Below are positions 9,509 to 17,890 of a stretch of 62,001 bases of DNA, piece by piece. Numbering within the stretch: position 1 is the stretch's first letter; every line of letters begins with the position of its first letter. This DNA comes from Bacteroidota bacterium (GTDB lineage Bacteria > Bacteroidota > Ignavibacteria > Ignavibacteriales > Ignavibacteriaceae). Position numbers and translations under genes: made by a program. Where the stretch lies: assembly GCA_022564295.1 (NCBI GenBank), contig JADFLR010000025.1, forward strand, positions 1-62,001, read 5' to 3'. Under the pieces are notes generated by a model that saw nothing but the letters and a program-made list of their open reading frames with translations, did no database searches and was not told where the DNA came from.

Positions 9509-9871
9509 ATGTCATCATATAGAACAGATAAAGTTGAAAGACTGATAAAAGAGGAAGTAAGCTCCATTTTTCTTCAGAAGCTTCAGAATCCCGATTTGGG
9601 GTTTTTAACGATTACCAACGTAAAAGTAAGTCCCGATCTGAAGCAGGCAAAAATTTACATTTCTGTATTTGAAAAAGAAAAACGTGAACTTGTTTTGGAT
9701 AAAATTCAGTCAAGAATAGGATTCATTCGTGGAGAACTTGCACAAAGAATTAGAATAAAATTTACTCCGGAATTAAAGTTTTTTCTTGATGACACTCAAG
9801 ACTACGTTGAGAAAATTGAAGGATTGATTGATAAGATACACAAAGAGGATGGTAACAAAACAAACGGATGA
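9509..9871 (+). CDS. rbfA: ribosome-binding factor A
   Basis: A 120-residue KH-like protein that binds the 30S subunit during late maturation and cold adaptation. Characteristic parts are the N-terminal RTDKVERLIKEEVSSIF helix, the LTITNVKVSPDLKQAKIY strand pair and the RIRIKFTPELKFFLDDT segment. Length is typical. Its last bases overlap the start of truB, so the two genes are likely translationally coupled. Confidence 0.95.
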   Translation: MSSYRTDKVERLIKEEVSSIFLQKLQNPDLGFLTITNVKVSPDLKQAKIYISVFEKEKRELVLDKIQSRIGFIRGELAQRIRIKFTPELKFFLDDTQDYVEKIEGLIDKIHKEDGNKTNG

Positions 9872-10541
9872 TTTTGCTTCGTTGGATTTTTTAGCTGGTG
9901 AAACCCTTCTTATTGATAAGCCCCCGCAATGGACTTCATTCAAGGTCGTTCATACGATTAGAAAAGCAATTAATGTAAAACGCGTTGGTCATACAGGAAC
10001 TCTTGATCCGCTTGCAACAGGCTTGCTGATTATTCTAACGGGCAGGAACACAAAGCAGATGATGAATTTTGAAGGACTCAGTAAAACATATACCGGAACT
10101 TTTCTGCTTGGTAAGTCTTCTCCTTCGATGGACACCGAAACCGAGGTGACGAATAAAGATTTACCTGAAAATTTGAATGATGAATTGATATTTAAAACAC
10201 GGGATATGTTCCTGGGTGGTTTAGAGCAAATTCCTCCAATGTACTCGGCGTTAAAAGTGAATGGTAAAAAATTGTATGATCTTGCACGGAAAGGAAAAGA
10301 AGTTGAAAGAAAACCGAGGAAAGTACATATTTACCGTTTTGAAATTACACGGATAAACATTCCGGAAGTACATTTTGATATCAAATGTTCGAAAGGTACT
10401 TACATTAGAGTTATTGCAAATGATTTTGGTGAAAAGTTAGGGTGTGGTGCTGTTTTAAGCAGGCTAATAAGAACCGAAATTGGAGATATTAGTGTAGAAG
10501 ATGCTCTAAGTGTGGAAGAATTTGTGCAGAAAATTATATAA
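9849..10541 (+). CDS. truB: tRNA pseudouridine-55 synthase TruB
   Basis: Converts U55 of the tRNA T-loop to pseudouridine. The signature LLIDKPPQWTSFKVV and the catalytic motif GHTGTLDPLATG (Asp nucleophile) are present, along with PPMYSALKVNGKKLYDLAR and the KGTYIRVIANDFG segment. About 230 residues, shorter than E. coli TruB because the C-terminal PUA domain is minimal or absent. Two starts are possible: this ATG, which overlaps rbfA by 23 bases, or an upstream in-frame TTG at 9828 that has a better placed GAAGG. The choice affects seven residues only. Confidence 0.94.
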   Translation: MVTKQTDDFASLDFLAGETLLIDKPPQWTSFKVVHTIRKAINVKRVGHTGTLDPLATGLLIILTGRNTKQMMNFEGLSKTYTGTFLLGKSSPSMDTETEVTNKDLPENLNDELIFKTRDMFLGGLEQIPPMYSALKVNGKKLYDLARKGKEVERKPRKVHIYRFEITRINIPEVHFDIKCSKGTYIRVIANDFGEKLGCGAVLSRLIRTEIGDISVEDALSVEEFVQKII

Positions 10542-10580
10542 TAGGAAAATATTGAACCATAACGTAACCAATTAATTGTG

Positions 10581-10627
10581 TTTATTTTTCCTTTAATTAT
10601 GGATATATTTGTAAGATTGTTTACAAA
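10581..10627 (+). promoter_or_regulatory. candidate ribF promoter with overlapping inverted repeat
   Basis: TTTATT (10581-10586) and TATATT (10604-10609) are 17 bp apart, the spacing seen at other promoters here. A perfect inverted repeat, TTTGTAA (10608-10614) and TTACAAA (10621-10627) with a 6-bp spacer, overlaps the end of the -10 element and the expected transcription start. This is where a repressor operator would lie. AAGGAAG follows as ribosome binding site for ribF. Confidence 0.45.
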
Positions 10628-10636
10628 TAAGGAAGT

Positions 10637-11575
10637 ATGCGAATTTATCAAGATTTATCAGAAGTTTCGCACAATAAAAACAGTGTTGTAACGCTTGGGA
10701 CTTTTGATGGAGTTCATTTAGGACATAGAAAGATAATTGATGAAGTTGTGAAAAAAGCAGCTCTTTTAGGAGGAAGAAGTTTCTTAATCACTTTTTACCC
10801 TCACCCCAGAAAAATTATTTCCCGGGAGAATAAAATTGAGCTTCTAAGTACTCCTTCCGAAAAAGTAAAAATGATTGAATCGTTTGGGATTGAGAATATG
10901 TTAATCATCAAATTTACTAAAGAGTTTTCTCAATTAGATCCGGATAAGTTCCTTGAAAAATATATTGTCGATGGTATTGGTGCACGAGAGGTTGTAATTG
11001 GCTACGATCATCATTTTGGCAAAGGAAGAGGCGGAGATATCAACTCTCTGAAAAAAAAAGGTTATAATTCTGGATTTGAAGTTACAGTTATCCCCGCTTG
11101 TAATATTGATGGCGTTGCAATCAGCAGCTCAAATATTCGAAAGGCAATTTCCGAAGGTGATATAAAACGTGCTAATAAATTTATCGGAAGATTTTATTCC
11201 TTTGGCGGCAAGGTTATCCGCGGCGATAAAAGAGGCAGAGAACTTGGATTCCCAACGGCAAACTTGGATGTTGAAAATAATGATAAACTTCTGCCCGCAA
11301 TCGGAATTTATGCTGTGGAATTCATTGTAAAAGAAAAGAAACATTTTGGTCTGCTCAGCGTGGGTAAAAGACCAACCTTTTATGCTTCGGGAGATATAGT
11401 GCCTGAAGTGTACATATATGATTTTGATGAGAACATTTACGATGAATTTGTTACTGTAAATGTTGTGGAAAGAATAAGAGGCGAAGAAAAGTTTTCATCT
11501 GCCGATGAGTTGGTTAAACAAATGAACAACGATAAAAAAATAGGAATTGAAATTTTAAAAAAGTTAAATAATTAA
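10637..11575 (+). CDS. ribF: bifunctional riboflavin kinase / FAD synthetase RibF
   Basis: Makes FMN from riboflavin and then FAD. The N-terminal nucleotidyltransferase domain (about 1-180) has LGTFDGVHLGHRKII, the ATP site, and GYDHHFGKGRGG. The C-terminal riboflavin kinase domain (about 185-310) has GRELGFPTANL and the PAIGIYAV strand. At 312 residues it is the usual length. It lies in the rbfA-truB-ribF-rpsO order common in bacteria, but a 95-bp gap with promoter-like sequence separates it from truB, so it may have its own control. AAGGAAG just upstream supports the ATG. Confidence 0.96.
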   Translation: MRIYQDLSEVSHNKNSVVTLGTFDGVHLGHRKIIDEVVKKAALLGGRSFLITFYPHPRKIISRENKIELLSTPSEKVKMIESFGIENMLIIKFTKEFSQLDPDKFLEKYIVDGIGAREVVIGYDHHFGKGRGGDINSLKKKGYNSGFEVTVIPACNIDGVAISSSNIRKAISEGDIKRANKFIGRFYSFGGKVIRGDKRGRELGFPTANLDVENNDKLLPAIGIYAVEFIVKEKKHFGLLSVGKRPTFYASGDIVPEVYIYDFDENIYDEFVTVNVVERIRGEEKFSSADELVKQMNNDKKIGIEILKKLNN

Positions 11576-11595
11576 TTCCGGTTTGTTCTGGAATT
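11574..11595 (+). promoter_or_regulatory. hairpin in the rpsO leader
   Basis: AATTCCGG (11574-11581) and CTGGAATT (11588-11595) form an 8-bp stem with one G-T pair and a TTTGTT loop. No T-run follows, so it is unlikely to be a terminator. It begins inside the ribF stop codon and ends about 31 bp before rpsO. S15 represses its own mRNA in several bacteria through leader structures, so a regulatory role is possible. Confidence 0.35.
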
Positions 11596-11626
11596 ATATC
11601 GTACAACTAAATTAAGGATAAATTAA

Positions 11627-11890
11627 ATGACAAAAGAGGAAAAACTTGAGGTAATCAAGAAGTATGGAACTAATGAAAATGACTCCGGAAAATCTGAAGT
11701 TCAGGTTGCATTGCTCACAAAAAGAATTAATGATCTCACATCGCATTTTAATGTGCATAAAAAAGATCATCATTCCAGAAGAGGATTGATGATGATGGTT
11801 GGTAAGAGAAGAAGATTACTTGACTATCTTGTCGATAAAGATATTGAAAGATACAGAACGATAATTAAAGAATTGAATATTAGAAAGTAA
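11627..11890 (+). CDS. rpsO: 30S ribosomal protein S15
   Basis: An 87-residue primary binding protein of 16S rRNA, central to assembly of the 30S platform. The four-helix sequence is easily recognised: [15 protein letters not shown]-like segment, the [29 protein letters not shown] core and the C-terminal [18 protein letters not shown] precedes the ATG. The adjacent pnp gene, 11 bp downstream, gives the widely conserved rpsO-pnp pair. Confidence 0.97.
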   Translation: MTKEEKLEVIKKYGTNENDSGKSEVQVALLTKRINDLTSHFNVHKKDHHSRRGLMMMVGKRRRLLDYLVDKDIERYRTIIKELNIRK

Positions 11891-11901
11891 AGGTATTATA
11901 A

Positions 11902-14013
11902 ATGTTAGTACAAAAAGAAGTTGAAATTGGGGGGAAAAAATTATCCATTGAGACCGGAAGGTATGCAAAACAAGCAAACGGCTCGGTAATGGTTCGTTAT
12001 GGAGACACTATGGTTTTGGTTACAGCTGTAGCTGCAACAGAAGCAAAAGAAGATCAGGGTTTCTTTCCGCTTCAGGTTGAATATAGAGAAAAAACATCCG
12101 CTGCCGGTAAATTCCCCGGTGGATTTATAAAAAGAGAAGGAAGACCTTCGGAAAAAGAAATACTTAGTTCACGATTGATTGACAGACCGATCCGCCCGCT
12201 CTTCCCAAAAGATTTTAAAAACGAAACTCAGATCATAGCATCTGTTCTTTCATTTGATGGAGAGAATGATTCGGATGTGTTGGGTGCAATTGGTGCATCG
12301 GCAGCATTAACAATTTCCGACATTCCGTTTGATGGTCCTATTGCACAGATTCGTATTGGCAGAGTTGATGGTGAATATGTTGTTAACCCAACTGGAAGCC
12401 AGTTGAAAGTTGCTGACCTAGAATTGGTTGTTGCCGGAACAGCAGATTCAATTACAATGGTTGAGGGTGAAGCAAGCGAAGTTAAAGAAGAAGATTTGCT
12501 GGGGGCATTGAAATTTGCGCAGAGTGAGTTAAAAAAAATTGTTGATCTTCAAAATGAATTAAGAGAAGCAGTTGGTAAAACAAAATGGGAAGTTCCGACG
12601 AACGAAATTGATGAAGCTTTAAAGAATGATGTTTATTCTTTAGCTGAAGAAAAACAGAAAAAAGTTGTTTGGTCTGCTTTGACAAAAGATGGAAGATCGG
12701 CGGCTAATAATGAAATATTAGAAGAAGTAAAGACTGCTCTTGAAGAAAAATATACCGAGCAGGAAAAAGTTATTTGCGAAGTTATGCATGATATGGAAAA
12801 AGATATGATGCGCGATCGGATACTATCTGAAGGTATAAGATTGGATGGGCGGGATACGAAACAAGTAAGACCAATTAGTATTGAACTTGGTATACTTCCA
12901 AGAACGCATGGCTCGGCTTTATTTACACGTGGTGAAACACAAAGTCTTACAACTGTTACTCTTGGGACTAAAAGCGATGAACAGATAGTCGATGGTTTAT
13001 TCGAGGAGTACAGAAAGAAGTTTATGCTCAATTATAACTTTCCGCCTTTCAGTGTAGGAGAGGTCGGTAGAATGTTTGGCGTTAGCAGAAGAGAAATTGG
13101 TCATGGTAATCTTGCCGAGAGAGCATTAAAAATGGTTTTCCCCGAGGAATCAGCTTTCCCTTACACAGTACGTGTCATCTCAGATATTCTTGAATCAAAC
13201 GGTTCCTCTTCAATGGCAACTGTTTGTGCCGGTTCGCTTGCAATGATGGCTGCAGGAGTACCAATTAAAAAAGCTGTTTCAGGTATTGCAATGGGATTAG
13301 TAAAAGACGGTGATAAATATGCTGTTCTCTCGGACATTCTTGGTAATGAAGATCATCTAGGCGATATGGATTTTAAAGTTGCCGGAACCGAAGAAGGAAT
13401 AACTGCATTCCAGATGGATATTAAAATTCAAGGTATATCGTTTGAAATTATAGAAAAAGCTCTTCATCAGGCAAAAGAAGGAAGATTGTATATACTTGGT
13501 ATAATGAATGAGGCAATTCAAAAACCAAGTGAACAACTTTCTCCTTACGCTCCAAGGTTAATAACAATGAAAGTTGAAATCGACCAGATTGGTCTTGTTA
13601 TTGGTCCGGGAGGCAAAACCATTCAGGGTCTTCAAAGACTTTATGGTGTGGATATAAACATTGATGATGACGGCACGATTAACATAGCATCGCCTAATAG
13701 CGAGGATGCAAATAAGTGTAAAGAATACATCAAAAAACTTACCGCCACTCCCGAAGTAGGTGAAGTGTATGATGGTGTTGTAACAAAAATAATGGACTTC
13801 GGTGCTTTCGTTGAAATTATTCCGGGCAAGGACGGACTTTTACATATTTCTCAGATTGACAATAAAAGAGTTGAAAAAGTATCGGATTACTTTAAAGTTG
13901 GGGATAAGGTTACTGTTAAACTGATAAAAATTGAAAACGGTAAATTTTCATTAAGCCGTAAAGAGCTTTTAAAAGAAGAATCAAAAAAAGAAGAGAATAA
14001 AGAGGTGGTTTAA
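11902..14013 (+). CDS. pnp: polyribonucleotide nucleotidyltransferase (PNPase)
   Basis: A 703-residue 3'-to-5' phosphorolytic exoribonuclease acting in mRNA decay, usually as a trimer. Two RNase PH domains (about 1-220 and 305-545) are separated by a helical domain. The second PH domain holds conserved RPISIELGILPRTHGSALF and the KVAGTEEGITAFQMDIKI catalytic region. A KH domain (about 553-615, IGLVIGPGGKTIQGLQ) and an S1 domain (about 622-690, VYDGVVTKIMDFGAFVEI) bind RNA. It follows rpsO by 11 bp. The C-terminus ends in a short charged tail. Confidence 0.97.
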   Translation: MLVQKEVEIGGKKLSIETGRYAKQANGSVMVRYGDTMVLVTAVAATEAKEDQGFFPLQVEYREKTSAAGKFPGGFIKREGRPSEKEILSSRLIDRPIRPLFPKDFKNETQIIASVLSFDGENDSDVLGAIGASAALTISDIPFDGPIAQIRIGRVDGEYVVNPTGSQLKVADLELVVAGTADSITMVEGEASEVKEEDLLGALKFAQSELKKIVDLQNELREAVGKTKWEVPTNEIDEALKNDVYSLAEEKQKKVVWSALTKDGRSAANNEILEEVKTALEEKYTEQEKVICEVMHDMEKDMMRDRILSEGIRLDGRDTKQVRPISIELGILPRTHGSALFTRGETQSLTTVTLGTKSDEQIVDGLFEEYRKKFMLNYNFPPFSVGEVGRMFGVSRREIGHGNLAERALKMVFPEESAFPYTVRVISDILESNGSSSMATVCAGSLAMMAAGVPIKKAVSGIAMGLVKDGDKYAVLSDILGNEDHLGDMDFKVAGTEEGITAFQMDIKIQGISFEIIEKALHQAKEGRLYILGIMNEAIQKPSEQLSPYAPRLITMKVEIDQIGLVIGPGGKTIQGLQRLYGVDINIDDDGTINIASPNSEDANKCKEYIKKLTATPEVGEVYDGVVTKIMDFGAFVEIIPGKDGLLHISQIDNKRVEKVSDYFKVGDKVTVKLIKIENGKFSLSRKELLKEESKKEENKEVV

Positions 14014-14259
14014 CAAACTCCCTTATTCTTTTAAATAAATATTTTTCATATAATGTAAAAATTTTCATAAAAAGGATTTTTACAACAAATAACACATAGC
14101 TTGTATTTATGATTGAAGTAAACAACATAAATTTTATAATTACATTCTTTCTTTCATCATATATTTTGGTGAAAATTGGAGGCGATATGAATGCGGGCTA
14201 TCGAGATTTACAAGAATTTACAATGAAACATTTAATTTCATTAGAAGAGTTTTTATTCA
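14014..14259 (+). promoter_or_regulatory. leader region upstream of rng, with a short overlapping ORF
   Basis: This AT-rich gap holds a 9-bp inverted repeat, TGTAAAAAT (14054-14062) and ATTTTTACA (14076-14084), with no T-run. GGAGG at 14178-14182, one of the clearest Shine-Dalgarno sequences in the window, sits four bases before an ATG at 14187. That ORF of 56 codons runs to 14357 and overlaps the rng start in another frame. It may be a leader ORF used for coupling. The ORF product itself is not recognisable. Confidence 0.35.
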
Positions 14260-15825
14260 ATGGTAAAAGAAATTATAATCAATTCCACTTCTACGCAAAC
14301 ACGCGTTGCTATTACGGAAGATGGAAATTTAGTAGACTTCTTTGTCGACTATCCTGAAAACCGCAGGATGGTGGGGGATATATATCTTGGCAGAGTTGCC
14401 CGGGTTCTTCCCGGCATAAGAGCTGCATTTATAGATATCGGTATGAAACACGATGCCTTCCTTCATTTTTCGGATATCGGGGACAGAACTCATCAGTTGC
14501 AGGAAATGCTTGGTGAGGATATACCTGTGGTGGTGGATGAAGAACAATCAAACCGTAACGGAAAAACCGATCAATCCTCTGGAAGAAATGGAGGATACAC
14601 AGTACCCAAACTGCGAAAAGGTCAGGAAATAATAATTCAAATAACAAAAGAACCTGTAAACAACAAAGGTGTTCGCGTTACTTCTTCGGTTTCGCTTCCC
14701 GGCAGGTTTTGTGTTTTGCTTCCCTATGATAATAAAATCGGGGTTTCTAAAAAGATAACTGATTTTAAAGAAAGAAGAAGATTACGTTACATCGCAAGAA
14801 GTATTCTGCCGGAAAACTATGGTTTGATTATTCGAACCGTAGCAAAACATCAATCAGAACAAGCATTAAAAGATGATCTTCAAGCACTGATAAAAAATTG
14901 GCATGACATTGAAGAAGCTGCAAAATCAGAAAATCCTCCTTTCCTTTTACACCAGGATCTAAACACAACTTCAAGTGTAATCAGAGATTTGTTCAACTCT
15001 GAAGTATCAAAAATATTTATCGATTCTAAAAAACTTCACCGGGAAATAAAAAATTATGTAAACCTTGTTCAACCGGCAGTAGCCGATAAGATTGAACAGT
15101 ATAAATCTAATGCCGGAATTTTTGATGACTTTAACATTGAGCAGCAAATAAGTTCGCTTATGGGTAGAAAAGTTCCTCTTCCGAACGGCGGTTACCTGGT
15201 TATTGAACATACAGAAGCAATGGTTGTAATTGATGTAAACAGCGGCAGATATGCAAAGAGTAAAGAGCAAGAACTTAATTCGTTGAAGACCGATCTTGAA
15301 GCTGCAAGGGAGATTGTTCGGCAAATGCGCCTTCGCGATATCGGCGGAATTATAGTTGTTGATTTTATTGATCTTGAAGAGGAAAAAAATCGTAAAAAAA
15401 TATTTGATGAGCTTAGAAAAGAATTCAGAAAAGACCGTGCAAAAGTTTCAATTCTACCAATGTCCGATTTTGGTTTGGTGCAGATTACACGGCAAAGAAT
15501 CAGACAAAACATAATGCAAACGATGAAAGATGTATGCCCTGTTTGTATGGGAACTGGTTTGGTAACGAAAGAATCGCACTTAATATATGATATTGAAATG
15601 TGGCTTAAGAAATTTAAAAAACAATCTAAAGAAAGAAGCTTAATTATTAAGTGTCATCCTTCGGTTGCTGCAAAAATGCGCGAAGGAAAAGTTAAGTCGC
15701 TTATTAAATTTCAACTAAAGTATTTTATGCGTCTTAAATTAGCTGAAGATGATAAAATTCTTCCGGGCAGATTTAAATTCTTTTCAGCGAAAACAGGTGA
15801 AGAGTTAACAAAATTAGTTGATTAG
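14260..15825 (+). CDS. rng: ribonuclease G/E family endoribonuclease
   Basis: A 521-residue single-strand-specific endoribonuclease for rRNA maturation and mRNA decay. An N-terminal S1 domain (about 35-120: VGDIYLGRVARVLPGIRAAF) precedes the catalytic DNase I-like domain. The metal-binding acids are Asp325 (VIDVNSGRY) and Asp368 (VVDFIDLEEE), with the same 43-residue spacing as in E. coli RNase E. The Zn-link cysteines are Cys426 and Cys429 (CPVCMGTG). There is no long C-terminal degradosome scaffold, so it is RNase G-like. The S1 domain has an extra Gly/Asn/Ser-rich loop near residues 88-110. Its own Shine-Dalgarno is weak. Confidence 0.95.
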   Translation: MVKEIIINSTSTQTRVAITEDGNLVDFFVDYPENRRMVGDIYLGRVARVLPGIRAAFIDIGMKHDAFLHFSDIGDRTHQLQEMLGEDIPVVVDEEQSNRNGKTDQSSGRNGGYTVPKLRKGQEIIIQITKEPVNNKGVRVTSSVSLPGRFCVLLPYDNKIGVSKKITDFKERRRLRYIARSILPENYGLIIRTVAKHQSEQALKDDLQALIKNWHDIEEAAKSENPPFLLHQDLNTTSSVIRDLFNSEVSKIFIDSKKLHREIKNYVNLVQPAVADKIEQYKSNAGIFDDFNIEQQISSLMGRKVPLPNGGYLVIEHTEAMVVIDVNSGRYAKSKEQELNSLKTDLEAAREIVRQMRLRDIGGIIVVDFIDLEEEKNRKKIFDELRKEFRKDRAKVSILPMSDFGLVQITRQRIRQNIMQTMKDVCPVCMGTGLVTKESHLIYDIEMWLKKFKKQSKERSLIIKCHPSVAAKMREGKVKSLIKFQLKYFMRLKLAEDDKILPGRFKFFSAKTGEELTKLVD

Positions 15826-15877
15826 TTTTCAATAATAAATTATTACATTTTATAACTTTAACTTTTGGAGATACACA

Positions 15878-16528
15878 ATGAAATTTTTTATCGATACGGC
15901 AAACATTAATGAAGTAAGGGAAGCAGCTTCTTTGGGGATTTTAGACGGTGTTACAACAAACCCCTCACTTGTTTATAAAGAAGGAAAAGATTTTCGAAAA
16001 CTTTTAGATGAAATACTGAAAATTGTTGACGGACCTGTAAGTGCCGAAGTAATTGCAACCGATTATGAAGGGATTTTAAAAGAAGCGAGGGAATATGCCA
16101 CCATTCATAAAAATATTGTTGTAAAAGTTCCTTTAATTAAAGAGGGGTTAAAAGCAGTTAAAACTCTTTCCGATGAGAATATAAACACAAATGTAACTCT
16201 TTGTTTTTCCCCAACACAGGCATTGTTAGCGGCAAAAGCTGGCGCTACTTATATTAGTCCTTTTATTGGCAGGTTAGATGATACTAGTACAAACGGTATG
16301 GAACTGATTGAACAGATTGTGCAGATTTATAGAAATTACGGTTACGAAACGCAGGTTCTGGTTGCAAGTGTTAGGCATCCGCTTCATCTTGTTGAAGCTG
16401 CTTTAATAGGAGCCGATATTTGTACTATGCCGTTTAGTGTGATTGATAAATTGTTCAATCATCCGTTGACAGATATAGGATTGAGAAAATTTCTTGCTGA
16501 TTGGGATAAAATTCCATCAAAAGAATAA
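15878..16528 (+). CDS. transaldolase / fructose-6-phosphate aldolase-like (TalC type)
   Basis: A 216-residue TIM-barrel enzyme of the short transaldolase family. The Schiff-base lysine is Lys83 in [12 protein letters not shown]. The N-terminal [16 protein letters not shown] and GVTTNPSL motifs and the [10 protein letters not shown] strand are standard. The family contains both true transaldolases of the non-oxidative pentose phosphate pathway and fructose-6-phosphate aldolases; sequence by eye does not decide between them. No other transaldolase is in the window. A GGAG sequence before the ATG supports the start. Confidence 0.93.
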   Translation: MKFFIDTANINEVREAASLGILDGVTTNPSLVYKEGKDFRKLLDEILKIVDGPVSAEVIATDYEGILKEAREYATIHKNIVVKVPLIKEGLKAVKTLSDENINTNVTLCFSPTQALLAAKAGATYISPFIGRLDDTSTNGMELIEQIVQIYRNYGYETQVLVASVRHPLHLVEAALIGADICTMPFSVIDKLFNHPLTDIGLRKFLADWDKIPSKE

Positions 16529-16561
16529 AAATAATAATTATTAATAGAAAAAAAACAACAG

Positions 16562-17644
16562 ATGAAACAAACCAGGTTTAATAAAATTCACCACACTCTT
16601 GGTGCAAAGATGGTTGAGTTTGCAGGATATGAAATGCCTGTTCAATATTCATCTATTATTTCAGAGCACAAAGCAGTAAGAAATTCTGTCGGTGTTTTCG
16701 ATGTATCGCATATGGGTGAAATTTTTATTTCGGGTGAAAAGGCGTTAAATTTTGTGCAGCTTATTACGGTAAACGATGCTTCCAAACTTAACCCCGGCAA
16801 GGTGCAGTATTCTGCAATGTGTTACGCCGATGGCGGAATAGTTGATGACCTTTTGGTGTATAAAATTGCAGATGATAATTTTATGCTTGTCGTAAATGCT
16901 GCCAATATCGAAAAAGATTTTAACTGGATGGTTGAAAATAATGAGTATTCTGTTGAGATTAAAAACAGAAGTGATGTTTACTCATTATTGGCAGTGCAAG
17001 GTCCAAATTCAAAAAATGTAATTCAAAATTTTTTAGATGATGAACTCAATCTTGAGTTTTATAATTTTACACAAACCAGGTTAGCAAATATAGATATGAT
17101 TATTTCCCGAACCGGTTACACTGGCGAGTTAGGATACGAGTTATATTTTACCGGAGATGAAACGGATGCTGAAAAAGTTTGGAATAAAATATTTGAAGCC
17201 GGAAGGGAATACGATATTAAGCCGGCAGGTTTGGCAGCACGCGATTCGTTAAGACTGGAAATGGGGTTCTGTCTATATGGAAACGATATTGACCAAACAA
17301 CAAACCCAATTGAAGCCGGTCTAGGATGGATAACTAAATTGAAAAAGGATAAATTTATAGGTCAGGATGCGATTAAAAAAGTTAAAGAAGAGGGAATTAA
17401 AAAAGGACTTGCTGCAATGGTTTCCGGCGAGAGGATATTCCCCCGCAAAGGTTACGATATTTTTTCTGATGGAAAGAAAATTGGAACTTTAACAAGCGGT
17501 ACAGTAAGCCCCGTATTAGAGAAACCAATTGCACTTGGATACATTGATGCCGAATATAAATCGGTTGGTACAAAAGTAAATATTGTAATTCGTAATAAGG
17601 AAGTACCTGCCGAAATAGTAAAGCTTCCTTTTATAGAAAAATAA
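16562..17644 (+). CDS. gcvT: aminomethyltransferase, glycine cleavage T protein
   Basis: A 360-residue tetrahydrofolate-dependent enzyme that releases ammonia and passes the methylene unit from the lipoyl-bound aminomethyl group to THF. Conserved stretches include MVEFAGYEMPVQY near the N-terminus, VGVFDVSHMGE, the SRTGYTGELGYELY motif and AARDSLRLEMGFCLYGNDI, followed by GLGWITK. Length and order of motifs match GcvT. The other glycine-cleavage genes (gcvH, gcvP) are not in this window, so it lies apart from them. Confidence 0.96.
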   Translation: MKQTRFNKIHHTLGAKMVEFAGYEMPVQYSSIISEHKAVRNSVGVFDVSHMGEIFISGEKALNFVQLITVNDASKLNPGKVQYSAMCYADGGIVDDLLVYKIADDNFMLVVNAANIEKDFNWMVENNEYSVEIKNRSDVYSLLAVQGPNSKNVIQNFLDDELNLEFYNFTQTRLANIDMIISRTGYTGELGYELYFTGDETDAEKVWNKIFEAGREYDIKPAGLAARDSLRLEMGFCLYGNDIDQTTNPIEAGLGWITKLKKDKFIGQDAIKKVKEEGIKKGLAAMVSGERIFPRKGYDIFSDGKKIGTLTSGTVSPVLEKPIALGYIDAEYKSVGTKVNIVIRNKEVPAEIVKLPFIEK

Positions 17645-17700
17645 ATAATGACAAACAGATGAAAAACTCATGTTTGCTTCAAACACACAAGGGAATGATT

Positions 17701-17890
17701 ATGATTGTGAAAATGAAATATGTATGGGTGCATGGTTGGATGAGTGCATGAGGAATGGTTCAAAAAGATTATCAAAATCTATCCATTCGACAGCTTCTGG
17801 ATTCATTACATACAATCTCAGTCAAACGCCGGGCAGGCATACAGTCATGCATTCATACGCAACCAGGGTGGAGATTGGAAATATAAGCAT
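17701..17890 (+). pseudogene. possible frameshifted gene remnant upstream of comB-like gene
   Basis: From an ATG at 17701 the reading is MIVKMKYVWVHGWM, resembling the start of an alpha/beta hydrolase (a strand followed by HGW), then a TGA at 17749. The +1 frame continues as EEWFKKIIKIYPFDSFWIHY and stays open into the next gene without a stop. The two halves together read like one protein start broken by a single-base shift. The remnant is too short for a firm family call. Confidence 0.3.

Noticed and set aside
14109-14186. Upstream extension of the short ORF before rng
   Set aside because: Only the part from ATG 14187 has a ribosome site; the earlier codons have none and the sequence reads like AT-rich non-coding DNA.
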